In this document: positions 1-6,377 of the stretch, piece by piece
Position numbering within the stretch: the stretch's first letter is position 1
How the letters are laid out: each line of letters opens with the position of its first letter
Assembly (NCBI GenBank): GCA_014859985.1
Contig: JACZKN010000498.1
Coordinates: forward strand, 1-7,310
Source: Candidatus Krumholzibacteriia bacterium
GTDB lineage: Bacteria > Krumholzibacteriota > Krumholzibacteriia > LZORAL124-64-63
DNA length: 7,310 bases
Reading direction: 5' to 3'
Position numbers and translations under genes: made by a program
The notes under the pieces: model-generated
What the model was told of the DNA's origin: nothing
The model's database searches: none
Seen by the model: only the letters and a program-made list of their open reading frames with translations

Positions 1-2
1 GC

Positions 3-1331
3 GCGGCGCTCCTGGTCTGGGCCGGGCTGGCCGGCCGCGGCCCCGAAGCCTGGGCGCTGGGCGCGCTCCTGCTGGTGCTGGGGGTCGCGGTGGCGTGGGT
101 GGTCGCGCTCGCGAGGCCTCTGCTTGCCGATCTGCCCGCCCACGGCTTCGGCATGTGCCCTGGCCTGGGCGACGACGCGCTGCAGCCCGCGCTCACCACC
201 TGGCTGACCGACACCCTCGACGAGGTGGCCGGCCACAAGCGGCGCGGCCAACCCGCCACCGGCGAGCCGCTCACCTTCGGGCACCTCATGGGTCCGGACC
301 CGGCCTTTCCCGTCCTCAACCTGCAGATCATGACCACCGACCTGACCACGGGCCGGCCGCACCGCGTGCCGTTCGTCGGCGGCGGGTTCATGTTCTCGGA
401 GCGCGCATTCAGACGGCTGTTTCCGGCGCGCATCGTCGACCATCTGGTCAGGCACGGGCGGCCCGCAGCAGGCGACGACGCCGACCTCTACTGGCTGCCG
501 GCCACCGACCGGCTGCCGGTCGTGGTCGCCGTGCGCCTGAGCCTCAGCTTCCCCGTGCTGCTGGCCGCGGTGCCGCTGGTGGCGCGCGACTGGACCCTGC
601 GCGACGAAGCCGCACGCGAGCAGCCGCGCACCTGCTGGTTCTCCGACGGCGGGATCTGCAGCAACTTCCCCATCCACTTCTTCGACGTCCTGTGGCCGCG
701 CTGGCCCACCTACGGGATCATGCTCGACGACTTCGATCCCCAGCGCCACCACCGCCACGTCTGGATGCCGCAGACCGCGGCGCAGGGCCGCCTGGGGCCC
801 TTCCGCACCATCGAATCGTTGCCGGGATTCCTGGGCGCCATCGTCGCCACCATGCAGAACTGGCGCGACAACCAGCAGTGCCGCCTGCCGGGCTACCGCG
901 AGCGCATCGTGCGCATCGCGCTGCGGCCCGACGAGGGGGGCCTGAACCTGAACATGCCGGAGGCCACGATACGGCGGCTGTTCGACCTGGGCAGGGAGGC
1001 CGGGGACCGCATCAGGACCGACTTCGATTTCGACGCCCACCGCTGGCGCCGCTACCTGGCCTCGCAGGAGCCGCTGGACGAGATGTTCGCCCACATGCAC
1101 GGCACCTGGACCGCAGCGGTCCCCGACGGCCGCGCGCTGCGCGATTTCCTGCCCGACTACGCCGCGGCTCCGCGCGAGTACGGCGAGATCCCCCAGGCGC
1201 GCCTGCGCCGCATGTTCGCCGCCTCGCAGGCGCTGGTCGAGGCGACCGCCGACTGGGGCGATTCGGTCGGCAGCGAACGCAGCGGCCTGCCGCGCCCGCG
1301 GGGCACGCTGCGCATGGTGCCGCCGGTGTGA
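3..1331 (+). CDS. Patatin-like phospholipase, C-terminal part (5' end outside window)
   Basis: The reading frame is open from base 3 with no stop, so the gene begins upstream; the GTG at 75 lies inside a hydrophobic stretch and is not a convincing start. The first ~45 residues form one or two membrane segments. The patatin core follows: a conserved strand LNLQIMTTDLTTGRP (nt ~315-359), SLSFPVLLAAVPL (nt ~540-578) and the catalytic-Asp motif SDGGICSNFP (Asp codon at 645-647). Patatin enzymes are Ser-Asp dyad lipid acyl hydrolases; the nucleophile motif GxSxG and oxyanion loop must lie upstream and cannot be checked here. The membrane segments next to the catalytic part suggest an inner-membrane, large multi-domain patatin protein of unknown substrate. 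It is transcribed towards the minus-strand cluster, with 12 bp between stop codons, so it is not part of that operon. GC is higher than in the genes to the right. Family assignment is firm; the physiological role is unknown. Confidence 0.85.
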   Translation, partial: AALLVWAGLAGRGPEAWALGALLLVLGVAVAWVVALARPLLADLPAHGFGMCPGLGDDALQPALTTWLTDTLDEVAGHKRRGQPATGEPLTFGHLMGPDPAFPVLNLQIMTTDLTTGRPHRVPFVGGGFMFSERAFRRLFPARIVDHLVRHGRPAAGDDADLYWLPATDRLPVVVAVRLSLSFPVLLAAVPLVARDWTLRDEAAREQPRTCWFSDGGICSNFPIHFFDVLWPRWPTYGIMLDDFDPQRHHRHVWMPQTAAQGRLGPFRTIESLPGFLGAIVATMQNWRDNQQCRLPGYRERIVRIALRPDEGGLNLNMPEATIRRLFDLGREAGDRIRTDFDFDAHRWRRYLASQEPLDEMFAHMHGTWTAAVPDGRALRDFLPDYAAAPREYGEIPQARLRRMFAASQALVEATADWGDSVGSERSGLPRPRGTLRMVPPV

Positions 1332-1343
1332 CCCGGGCCGCCG

Positions 1344-1673
1344 CTAGACGAGCCGGAACCCGACCGCCGTGTTCACCACGTCGCGGACGGCTCCCAGCGC
1401 GGCGTTGATCGCGTCCTCGACGGCGACCACGCCCAGCCCTTCGACGGTCAGCAGCACGGTCAGCGTGGTGTTGCGGTGGATCCTCAGCAGGGCCTTCGCC
1501 TGGCGCCTGTTCACCTTGTCGGCGGCGATCAGCTTCGCGATGTCGGCCAGCGAGGTCGCCAGCCGCTTCAGTTCGGGCCTGGCGTAGTCCTTGGCCTGGC
1601 CCCAGTCCTTCGCCAGCGACTCCTGGGCGGCGGCCATCATCGGCTTGACGATCTCGGCGACGGTGAACGGCAT
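1344..1673 (-). CDS. Small conserved-looking protein with amphipathic helices and hydrophobic C-terminal half
   Basis: 109 residues from the ATG at 1673, beginning MPFTVAEIVKPMM. This start is chosen over the upstream in-frame one because GGGAGG sits 5 nt before the ATG and the upstream extension is Arg-rich noise. The N-terminal ~70 residues are charged and helical (a Lys/Ala-rich stretch, DWGQAKDYARPELKRLA). Residues ~75-109 are mostly hydrophobic (LTVLLTVEGLGVVAVEDAIN followed by more Ala/Val), enough for membrane association but without a clean transmembrane segment. There is no signal peptide and no enzyme motif. It is the last gene of the minus-strand run, 44 bp after the lipoprotein gene, so the two are probably cotranscribed. 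The 3' end almost touches the convergent patatin gene. I do not recognise a named family; function unknown. Confidence 0.8.
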   Translation of the reverse strand: MPFTVAEIVKPMMAAAQESLAKDWGQAKDYARPELKRLATSLADIAKLIAADKVNRRQAKALLRIHRNTTLTVLLTVEGLGVVAVEDAINAALGAVRDVVNTAVGFRLV

Positions 1674-1717
1674 GGCATCCTCCCGGCGCCGCCGCGCTTG
1701 GCGCGACGGCCACCACG

Positions 1718-2200
1718 TCAACGCTTCTTGGCGACCTCGAGATGGATGATGGCGGCCCACGCCTGGTTGAACAGGTCACGGAACACGGGAATCGCCTCCA
1801 GGGGCAGGGTCCCCTCGTCCTCGAACCCCTCGTCCCCCCGGTGCGCCTCCTCCAGCTCGGCGAGGCTGTCCAGCATGAGCCCGTACTGCGCCACGCTCCG
1901 CTCGTTCTGCGGATGCGCCTGCGCCCGCACCCGGACCGCCCGCACCTCGAGGGCATAGTAGGGATAGAAGCCGCGGTTGGCCCCGTAGGTCACCGCCTCG
2001 CCCTCCTCGATCTCCATCTGGGTCAGGAACCCGTCCATCTCCTTCTGCAGCTCGCTGGCCGACCGGTCGATCTGCTCGTCGTAGTCGGAGATGAGCCGCA
2101 CGGCGCACCCGCCCGCCGACATCACCGCCAGCGCCACGAACACCAGCGCCATCACCTGGGGGTGGCGCCGCGCCGGGCGTACCCGGTTGGGAATCGTCAC
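1718..2200 (-). CDS. Predicted lipoprotein, function unknown
   Basis: 160 residues from a GTG at 2200, supported by AGGAG 6 nt upstream. The N-terminus is a typical lipoprotein signal: Arg-rich n-region (RVRPARRH), hydrophobic core MALVFVALAVMSAG and an AGGC lipobox with the acylated Cys at residue 32 (the -3 residue is Ala rather than the usual Leu). The mature part starts AVRLISDYDEQIDRSASELQ and continues as an acidic helical domain with coiled-coil character. Residue +2 is Ala, which favours outer-membrane sorting. It lies 54 bp after the preceding lipoprotein gene and 44 bp before the small helical protein, so an operon is likely. The DYDEQxD segment resembles conserved hypothetical proteobacterial lipoproteins as I recall them, but no function is known to me. 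Confidence 0.85.
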   Translation of the reverse strand: MTIPNRVRPARRHPQVMALVFVALAVMSAGGCAVRLISDYDEQIDRSASELQKEMDGFLTQMEIEEGEAVTYGANRGFYPYYALEVRAVRVRAQAHPQNERSVAQYGLMLDSLAELEEAHRGDEGFEDEGTLPLEAIPVFRDLFNQAWAAIIHLEVAKKR

Positions 2201-2254
2201 GGTTGGCTCCTTTCAGCGTGGAACAGATACGGAAGGCAACGCCCCGATAACGAC

Positions 2255-2746
2255 TCAGTCATCGATCGCCCACGCGATCGGCTTCCAGGCGATTCCCGTG
2301 TCCTGGACGGCAAACTCCAGGAGCATGTGACCGCCGCGATGGCCATCGTCGAACGCGGCCAGGACCCACTTCGTGGTAAGCAGATGGATGCCCTCGGGAT
2401 CGTAGAATGCGAACTTCCCGCCGACTTCCGGCACAGCGTCATCTGGCAGCAACTCCGGATGGCTGCGTAGATCCTCGGCGAGGCTTACAAGAGGGTCGGC
2501 AAGACCTTTCTTCTTTAGTTCACGAATCTGGAATTCGTTTACCAGGACCGGCCGCGCCCGCTGTTCCCACTCTTCAGGCGTACTCCTGGTCGTCGCCATG
2601 AGCGCCTGAAGGCTATCGATCTGAGCTACCAGGTCCGATTCCCGATCTTCACGGTTGTCGGCGCAGCTGGACAGCAGACTGCCGAGAGCCAGAATGGATG
2701 CAAGCGCGACCGAGATGGTGAAGCCATCAACGCGAACTCGTGTCAT
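2255..2746 (-). CDS. Predicted lipoprotein, possible partner of the upstream Cys-His hydrolase
   Basis: 163 residues from the ATG at 2746, with GGAGG 6 nt upstream. The signal peptide has Arg3 and Arg5, a hydrophobic core and an LSSC lipobox with Cys at residue 28; +2 is Ala, favouring the outer membrane. A short helical linker (DLVAQIDSLQALMATT) precedes a compact domain containing a GGKFAFYDPEGIHLLTTKW strand-rich segment and ending KPIAWAIDD. There is no enzymatic motif. It follows the Cys-His protein gene by 78 bp on the same strand. A small lipoprotein directly downstream of a putative cell-wall hydrolase is the arrangement expected of a periplasmic immunity or inhibitor protein, but that role is inference only. 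GC is visibly lower here (about half A/T near 2490-2530) than in the genes on the left. Confidence 0.82.
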   Translation of the reverse strand: MTRVRVDGFTISVALASILALGSLLSSCADNREDRESDLVAQIDSLQALMATTRSTPEEWEQRARPVLVNEFQIRELKKKGLADPLVSLAEDLRSHPELLPDDAVPEVGGKFAFYDPEGIHLLTTKWVLAAFDDGHRGGHMLLEFAVQDTGIAWKPIAWAIDD

Positions 2747-2824
2747 CGTTTGCCTCCGTTCAGACGACCCGGCTATGCCCTAGGACGCCGCTCCACCATG
2801 GCGTGAGAGCAGCTCGAACCCCCT

Positions 2825-3427
2825 TCAGAAGTTCAGGTTGTCCGGGATGTTCTGGCTGATCGTGTTGTAGGTGATGGCGTAGAGCTCACAGGGACCGTTG
2901 TTCCCCTTGAAGCGCCCCTGCGGATCCCAACGCGTCATGTCGGTGACGTCGCGCAGGGCAGGGTCCCAATCCATGAACGGGCCGCCGAACGCACCGGCGT
3001 TGTTGAACCCGCGCGCGAAGGCCTGCGCCCCGTTCTTCTGGACCACGACCATCGAATGGTGGGGCGCCATGCGGTTGCCCATGAACAGCACGTCGCCGAC
3101 CAGAAACGTCGCGTTCGTGAACGGCGGCAGCTTCGCTCCTCCACGCGGCGGAAGCGGCTGCACCCTGACGTAACCGCGGTTGTAGATGTGCTGCCCCATC
3201 CACTGCCCGGTGAGCTGTTTCGGGCTGCCTTGCCCGTACCGTTCGGCCAACGAGCGGATGCTCATCCAGGCCTTGGGGGCCCCGTGCGACAGGGCGTCGA
3301 CGCCGCGAAGCGTCGGATACTTGGCCATGAGCACCCAGCCCAACGCCGCCTCGTGGCAATTGTGGGGCTTCAGAACGCCCCCGGGAACGCCGCCGTTCGC
3401 GGCAACGACCAGATCCGGTGCAGCCAT
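2825..3427 (-). CDS. Putative papain/NlpC-like cysteine hydrolase (Cys-His protein)
   Basis: 200 residues from the ATG at 3427, which has a near-perfect AGGAGG 5 nt upstream; in-frame starts at 3448 and 3523 lack such a site. Cys24 in PHNCHEAALGWVL starts a helix. Much later comes GDVLFMGNRMAPHHSMVVV (residues 111-129), a strand-loop-strand with His123/His124, and then GFNN (140-143). A Cys at a helix start, a His in an 'HSMVVV' strand and a following Asn is the order seen in papain-like, NlpC/P60 and CHAP amidases and peptidases. This is inferred from motif order, not from a recognised family. No signal peptide is visible, so if it acts in the envelope it needs another export route, for example as a secretion-system effector. 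Downstream are two lipoprotein genes. A structural protein with a chance Cys/His arrangement is the alternative. Confidence 0.75.
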   Translation of the reverse strand: MAAPDLVVAANGGVPGGVLKPHNCHEAALGWVLMAKYPTLRGVDALSHGAPKAWMSIRSLAERYGQGSPKQLTGQWMGQHIYNRGYVRVQPLPPRGGAKLPPFTNATFLVGDVLFMGNRMAPHHSMVVVQKNGAQAFARGFNNAGAFGGPFMDWDPALRDVTDMTRWDPQGRFKGNNGPCELYAITYNTISQNIPDNLNF

Positions 3428-3533
3428 TCTTGCCTCCTGTTCGTCCATGCCCGACGTCCAGTATCGGTGACGGCGCCCGGCGCCGTCCACTGCATACTGC
3501 TGCCAGACGTCGCGCCCGCGCAAACCTCCGAGC

Positions 3534-4107
3534 TCAGGCGGCCACCCCGAAAAGCGATCCGACTCCGGCCGTCAATGCCATGGCCAAGGCGCCCCAGAAA
3601 GTGACGCGCCAGGCGGCGGCAAGCACGGGGGCACCGCCGGCGCGCGGGCACGGTTTCGGAAATGCCCAGCTCATCACGGGCATGGGCGCCAAGCGCGTCA
3701 TGTTCCATCAACTGCGTGGCAACCCGGGAGGCCAGCTCCGCATCGAGCCCGCGCTCCACGTAGATCTCCGCCAGCTCGGCCTGCTCGTACACCGGGCTGC
3801 GGGCCAGTTCCTGTCTCTCCAGGCACAGGTCGGCGCGCTCGGTATCGGCCTGCGAACTGACCGAGACGTACTCTCCCGCCGCCATCGACATGGCACCGGC
3901 AACAAGCCCGGCTACCCCCGCGATCAGGACGGCCTCCGAGCCCGCTCCCGCGGCCGAGACGCCCAGGACGAGGCTCGCCGTGGAGACGATCCCGTCGTTT
4001 GCCCCCAGCACGGCCGCCCGAAGCCAACCCACCCGATGGCTTCGATGTTTCTCGACCTGCAGCACGTGGTACCTACTGGTTCCCCGGTTTCCCCAGGGGG
4101 GTGTCAA
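3534..4107 (-). pseudogene. VIT1/CCC1-family Fe/Mn transporter, broken by internal out-of-frame deletion
   Basis: VIT1/CCC1 (DUF125) proteins move Fe2+ or Mn2+ out of the cytosol. The first ~151 residues are a good family match: HRVGWLRAAVLGANDGIVST (TM1), a Gly/Ala-rich TM2 ending MSMAAGEYVSVSSQ, and the Glu-rich cytosolic metal-binding helices (ERQELARSPVYEQAELAEIYVERG). After DELGISE the frame becomes Arg-rich nonsense and runs on to a stop at 3370, inside the next gene. The genuine family tail, RAGGAPVL then AAWRVTFWGALAMAL to LFGVAA and TGA at 3534, is present in another frame from about 3644. Roughly 45 residues covering TM3-TM4 are missing between the two. The fusion point lies near 3634-3649 in a gcgcgc-rich run. 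The TTG at 4107 overlaps the baeRF stop (TTGA); a GTG at 4065 is an alternative start. An assembly error would look the same. Confidence 0.8.
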
Positions 4108-5258
4108 TAGCGGTAGATCGCGGCAATTCCGGTCTTCGTCGGCATCCGCTCGGTCGGCACGAAAACGACCTCTCCGCCCATCTTCAGCGCCAACGTTCCC
4201 AGGTCGTCGAGCACGTCATCAACTTCCGGGTGTGCCAGGTCTCCATACGCGATTTCGCCGGTCCCTGCATCGATCCGGCCGGGAATCTCGCGATCCATCT
4301 CGATCAGCAGCGTGGCCACCCGTCCGCCCACCACCGCCCTGGCGACCTGCGCGACATCCTCATCGCCAAGACCCTGGGACCTCGCGCTGCCGAACTCCTC
4401 GACCAGCGTGGCCAGACGATCCAGGTAGCGGGGCTCCATCAGCTGCCAGGCGCGCACGCGGAGTTCGTCGAGCGACGACAGGGCGTCGGGGTGGACATCG
4501 ATGCTCTCGCCCACCAGGAACGGGTTGGCGCTGATCTCGTGGAACAGGTGATGATGCTCGGGGAGCGAGGCCAGGATCAGCGGCAGGCCCGATGGCTGCG
4601 AATGGTGCTCGAGGATCTTGCGGTCGATGACGCGGAAGAAGCGCTCCGCATCGATGTCCACCTCGGCGGCTCCCCCTCCGTGGCCATGGCGCATGGCCGG
4701 CTGGGATCCACCGACGCCGCCATAGGAAGCGACGGTCTGGTGCGGTTCGGTCAGCTCTTCCCCCAACGCATCGGTGAGCGTGCCCGGCACATCCTGATGC
4801 AGTCCGATCTCGTCCAGGGCGTCACGGTTGCCCTCGAAGAGCTTGATCGCCTGCCGGTTCAAGCCGAGGACCTGATAACGGTCGGCTGACTGCAGGTTGC
4901 TCATCAGAGGTTTGGTGTGAAAACTGTCCGCCACGACGACCAGTTCGGCGACGGGCCGCTGCAGCTTGTAGACCCGGAAGATGCCCTTGGCACCCAGCAC
5001 CGCCAGCCCGTCAAAGGTGTGGCTCCAGAAACCGCGGTTGCCAGCCAGGGCCAGGAACGGCTCCAGCAACGGCCGGACCTCGTCCTTCGGGTATTTCTGC
5101 AGGAGGGACTTCTCCAGCTTCTTCACGAGGTTCCCGAACCGGATCGGATCCTGCTGGTTCTCCGGATGGTGCCGATGCGTCGCCTGGTAGAGCGAAAGGC
5201 AAGGAGGATCACAGTTATCCAATAGCCCCGCTGCGTGGTCTTCAGCGAATGTATTCAC
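4104..5258 (-). CDS. Bacterial archaeo-eukaryotic release factor (baeRF)-family protein
   Basis: 384 residues from a GTG at 5258 with GGGGAG 5 nt upstream. The N-terminal part (CLSLYQATHRHHPENQQDPI, residues 20-39, then a charged helix) and the C-terminus (MPTKTGIAAIYRY, 372-384, the end of an L7Ae-like domain) are hallmarks of baeRF proteins, best fitting baeRF3, less surely baeRF7. These are bacterial relatives of eRF1/Pelota, proposed to act on ribosomes in rescue or stress; experimental roles are poorly known. The middle loop GGVGGSQPAMRHGHGGG (180-196), before an acidic FFRVIDRKILE helix, sits where the eRF1 domain-2 catalytic loop would be, but a true GGQ is absent. Length is typical. 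The start overlaps the LspA-like stop by 4 bp (GTGA) and the stop overlaps the VIT start (TTGA), so translational coupling is likely. The protein is cytosolic, with no membrane segment or signal peptide. Confidence 0.85.
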   Translation of the reverse strand: MNTFAEDHAAGLLDNCDPPCLSLYQATHRHHPENQQDPIRFGNLVKKLEKSLLQKYPKDEVRPLLEPFLALAGNRGFWSHTFDGLAVLGAKGIFRVYKLQRPVAELVVVADSFHTKPLMSNLQSADRYQVLGLNRQAIKLFEGNRDALDEIGLHQDVPGTLTDALGEELTEPHQTVASYGGVGGSQPAMRHGHGGGAAEVDIDAERFFRVIDRKILEHHSQPSGLPLILASLPEHHHLFHEISANPFLVGESIDVHPDALSSLDELRVRAWQLMEPRYLDRLATLVEEFGSARSQGLGDEDVAQVARAVVGGRVATLLIEMDREIPGRIDAGTGEIAYGDLAHPEVDDVLDDLGTLALKMGGEVVFVPTERMPTKTGIAAIYRY

Positions 5259-6004
5259 GCTATCTCCCCGTGATGAGGGTCGGACCTGTCCACGCTGATA
5301 TGGTTAACGCTATCCGTCGGGATCGGCCATCGTCTTCGCCCGGATCCACGATTGTCCCAAACCTCGACAAACACACAGGCTGCACCGATCGTCAGGAACA
5401 CATCCTTGAGGTCCACGGTCGCTATCCCGGGAATTCCGATGAAGTCCACGACCGCTCCCCGCAGGGCGACATCGACAACATGGCTCAGCATGCCGCCGGT
5501 CCAGAGGGTTACAGCCAGGCCGGGCCAATAGCCCCTCCTGTGGTGCTTCCTGGAGTAGTTCCGATACACGACCCAGGCCGCGACCATGGCCAGAGCAGCC
5601 AGAGCGCCCACGGCGCACTTCGCGAAGGCACTGATACCAAGCTTCAGGAGAAACCAGGATCCGACCTCGTTCTGCGTGTGGCGGAAATGAAGGTGCCCCG
5701 GCACCAGTTGCAGCTCCGCGCCGATGGGAAGGGCACGGGAAGACAGAAGCTTCAGGACATGGTCGACGCCGGCCAGCGCGGCCCCGACGAGGCACGCCAT
5801 CCAAACGGTCAGGGGCTTACGAATGCCCGATTCGCTTCCCGCCACGCACGCGACGCCGACAAGAAGCAGAACCAGACCTGGCCAAACGAGATTGCAGGCC
5901 TGGGATCGACTTGGAGGCCATGATTCAGCCACGACGAAGGCCGCGAATGCCAACCACTCGGCACCAAAAACCAGGATGTAGCGTGCCGACGGCACAGAGG
6001 TCAC
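5255..6004 (-). CDS. Divergent signal peptidase II (LspA)-like membrane protein
   Basis: 249 residues from the GTG at 6004, chosen because it overlaps the stop of the preceding micro-gene (GTGA) and because upstream residues are not membrane-like. LspA is the inner-membrane aspartyl protease that removes signal peptides from lipoproteins. Family landmarks occur in order: DHVLK (residues 81-85, the DxxxK motif), LVPGHLHFRHTQNEVGSWF (100-118, the NxG region), TGGMLSHVVDVALRGAVVDF (169-188) and a final TVDLKDVFLTIG (197-207). Both Asp positions expected for catalysis (VVDF Asp187 and LKD Asp201) are kept. Other signature residues are changed: the usual GNxxDR reads SHVVDV and FNxAD reads VDLKD. 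It is longer than typical LspA (~160-170 aa), with an extra N-terminal membrane pair and a polar C-terminal tail. It may be an active paralogue with altered specificity or a non-proteolytic derivative. Confidence 0.82.
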   Translation of the reverse strand: MTSVPSARYILVFGAEWLAFAAFVVAESWPPSRSQACNLVWPGLVLLLVGVACVAGSESGIRKPLTVWMACLVGAALAGVDHVLKLLSSRALPIGAELQLVPGHLHFRHTQNEVGSWFLLKLGISAFAKCAVGALAALAMVAAWVVYRNYSRKHHRRGYWPGLAVTLWTGGMLSHVVDVALRGAVVDFIGIPGIATVDLKDVFLTIGAACVFVEVWDNRGSGRRRWPIPTDSVNHISVDRSDPHHGEIA

Positions 6005-6084
6005 TTTCGCTTGCTGGGACCGAACGCCGTGACGACAACGACCGCTGTCGCCACCCCTGCCGATACGGCAGTATTGTCGTTCAT
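6001..6084 (-). CDS. 27-residue hydrophobic micropeptide / coupled leader of the LspA-like gene
   Basis: A short frame from the ATG at 6084, preceded by GGGGAG 5 nt upstream, one of the best ribosome sites in the window. It encodes MNDNTAVSAG, a Val/Ala-rich stretch VATAVVVVTAF and a basic end GPSKRK. Its TGA (6001-6003) overlaps the GTG start of the LspA-like gene in a GTGA. The LspA-like start itself has only a weak ribosome site, so its translation probably depends on ribosomes finishing this frame. The product could be a real small membrane protein (a single short helix with a positive tail) or the frame may serve mainly as a translational leader. No family is recognised. The same kind of overlap recurs at the next two junctions, which supports it being real. 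Confidence 0.6.
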   Translation of the reverse strand: MNDNTAVSAGVATAVVVVTAFGPSKRK

Positions 6085-6377
6085 GTGGTCTCCCCTGATC
6101 GATTGGGCTGACCACCGATTCGTCACCACTGCGGGCATCAGCCGCAGGGCCCCCCGGGGGGCCCGCTCTCCAACGTCCCCATCATTGGCTTTCCCCGAAC
6201 TGATGCACCGGTTGCCCCAGGAGGCCCAACGCATCCGCAGCGGAACCTATAGGACAACCAGACTCCGGGCGTCCGTCCGTTGCTCCTCGTCCGCAATTGC
6301 AGCGATGTGACTCTCGACAGCGACTTCGGTGGACCTGGTCTTCGGTACCGACATATGCGCCTCCGAGCAACGGTCGC
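6085..6377. other. Gene-free stretch upstream of the LspA-like/baeRF/VIT cluster
   Basis: About 290 bp between the stop of a VOC gene and the start of the micropeptide. The frames crossing it on both strands have no ribosome site and no family-like composition. It probably contains the promoter of the downstream minus-strand cluster; a minus-strand TATAGG (6248-6253) is a possible -10 element but lacks a convincing -35. It also holds the 18-bp palindrome at 6147-6164. No RNA gene or riboswitch is recognised. Confidence 0.5.
6147..6164. repeat. Perfect 18-bp GC palindrome (potential hairpin)
   Basis: GGGCCCCCCGGGGGGCCC is its own reverse complement. It lies 63 bp upstream of the micropeptide ATG and about 215 bp downstream of the VOC stop. 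As RNA it could form a strong stem, although a perfect palindrome leaves no loop unless the centre opens. No T-run follows on the minus strand, so it is not a standard intrinsic terminator. GCGGGC at 6131-6136 can pair with GCCCGC at 6161-6166, giving a competing fold. Confidence 0.6.

Noticed and set aside
95..1408. Long plus-strand frame overlapping the patatin gene
   Set aside because: Ala/Arg/Pro-rich translation typical of an out-of-frame reading of GC-rich DNA; the other frame has clear patatin motifs.
1012..1956. Long minus-strand frame across the patatin 3' end and the small genes
   Set aside because: Arg/Gly/Ala-rich low-complexity translation, and it conflicts with genes that have ribosome sites and a signal peptide.
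1742..2470. Plus-strand frame opposite the two lipoprotein genes
   Set aside because: Antisense shadow; the minus-strand genes have ribosome sites and lipoboxes.
3056..4110. Plus-strand frames opposite the Cys-His gene and the VIT gene
   Set aside because: Antisense shadows without family features; the minus strand gives a clear VIT match.
4660..4725. GGSQ in the baeRF protein as a functional GGQ motif
   Set aside because: The exact tripeptide is absent and baeRF members commonly lack it; catalysis cannot be claimed.
3999..4889. 296-residue plus-strand frame opposite the baeRF gene
   Set aside because: Mirror of a GC-rich coding sequence; the baeRF match on the other strand is unambiguous.
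6147..6164. Palindrome as an intrinsic terminator for the VOC genes
   Set aside because: No T-run on either side in the minus-strand direction, and it lies over 200 bp after the VOC stop.
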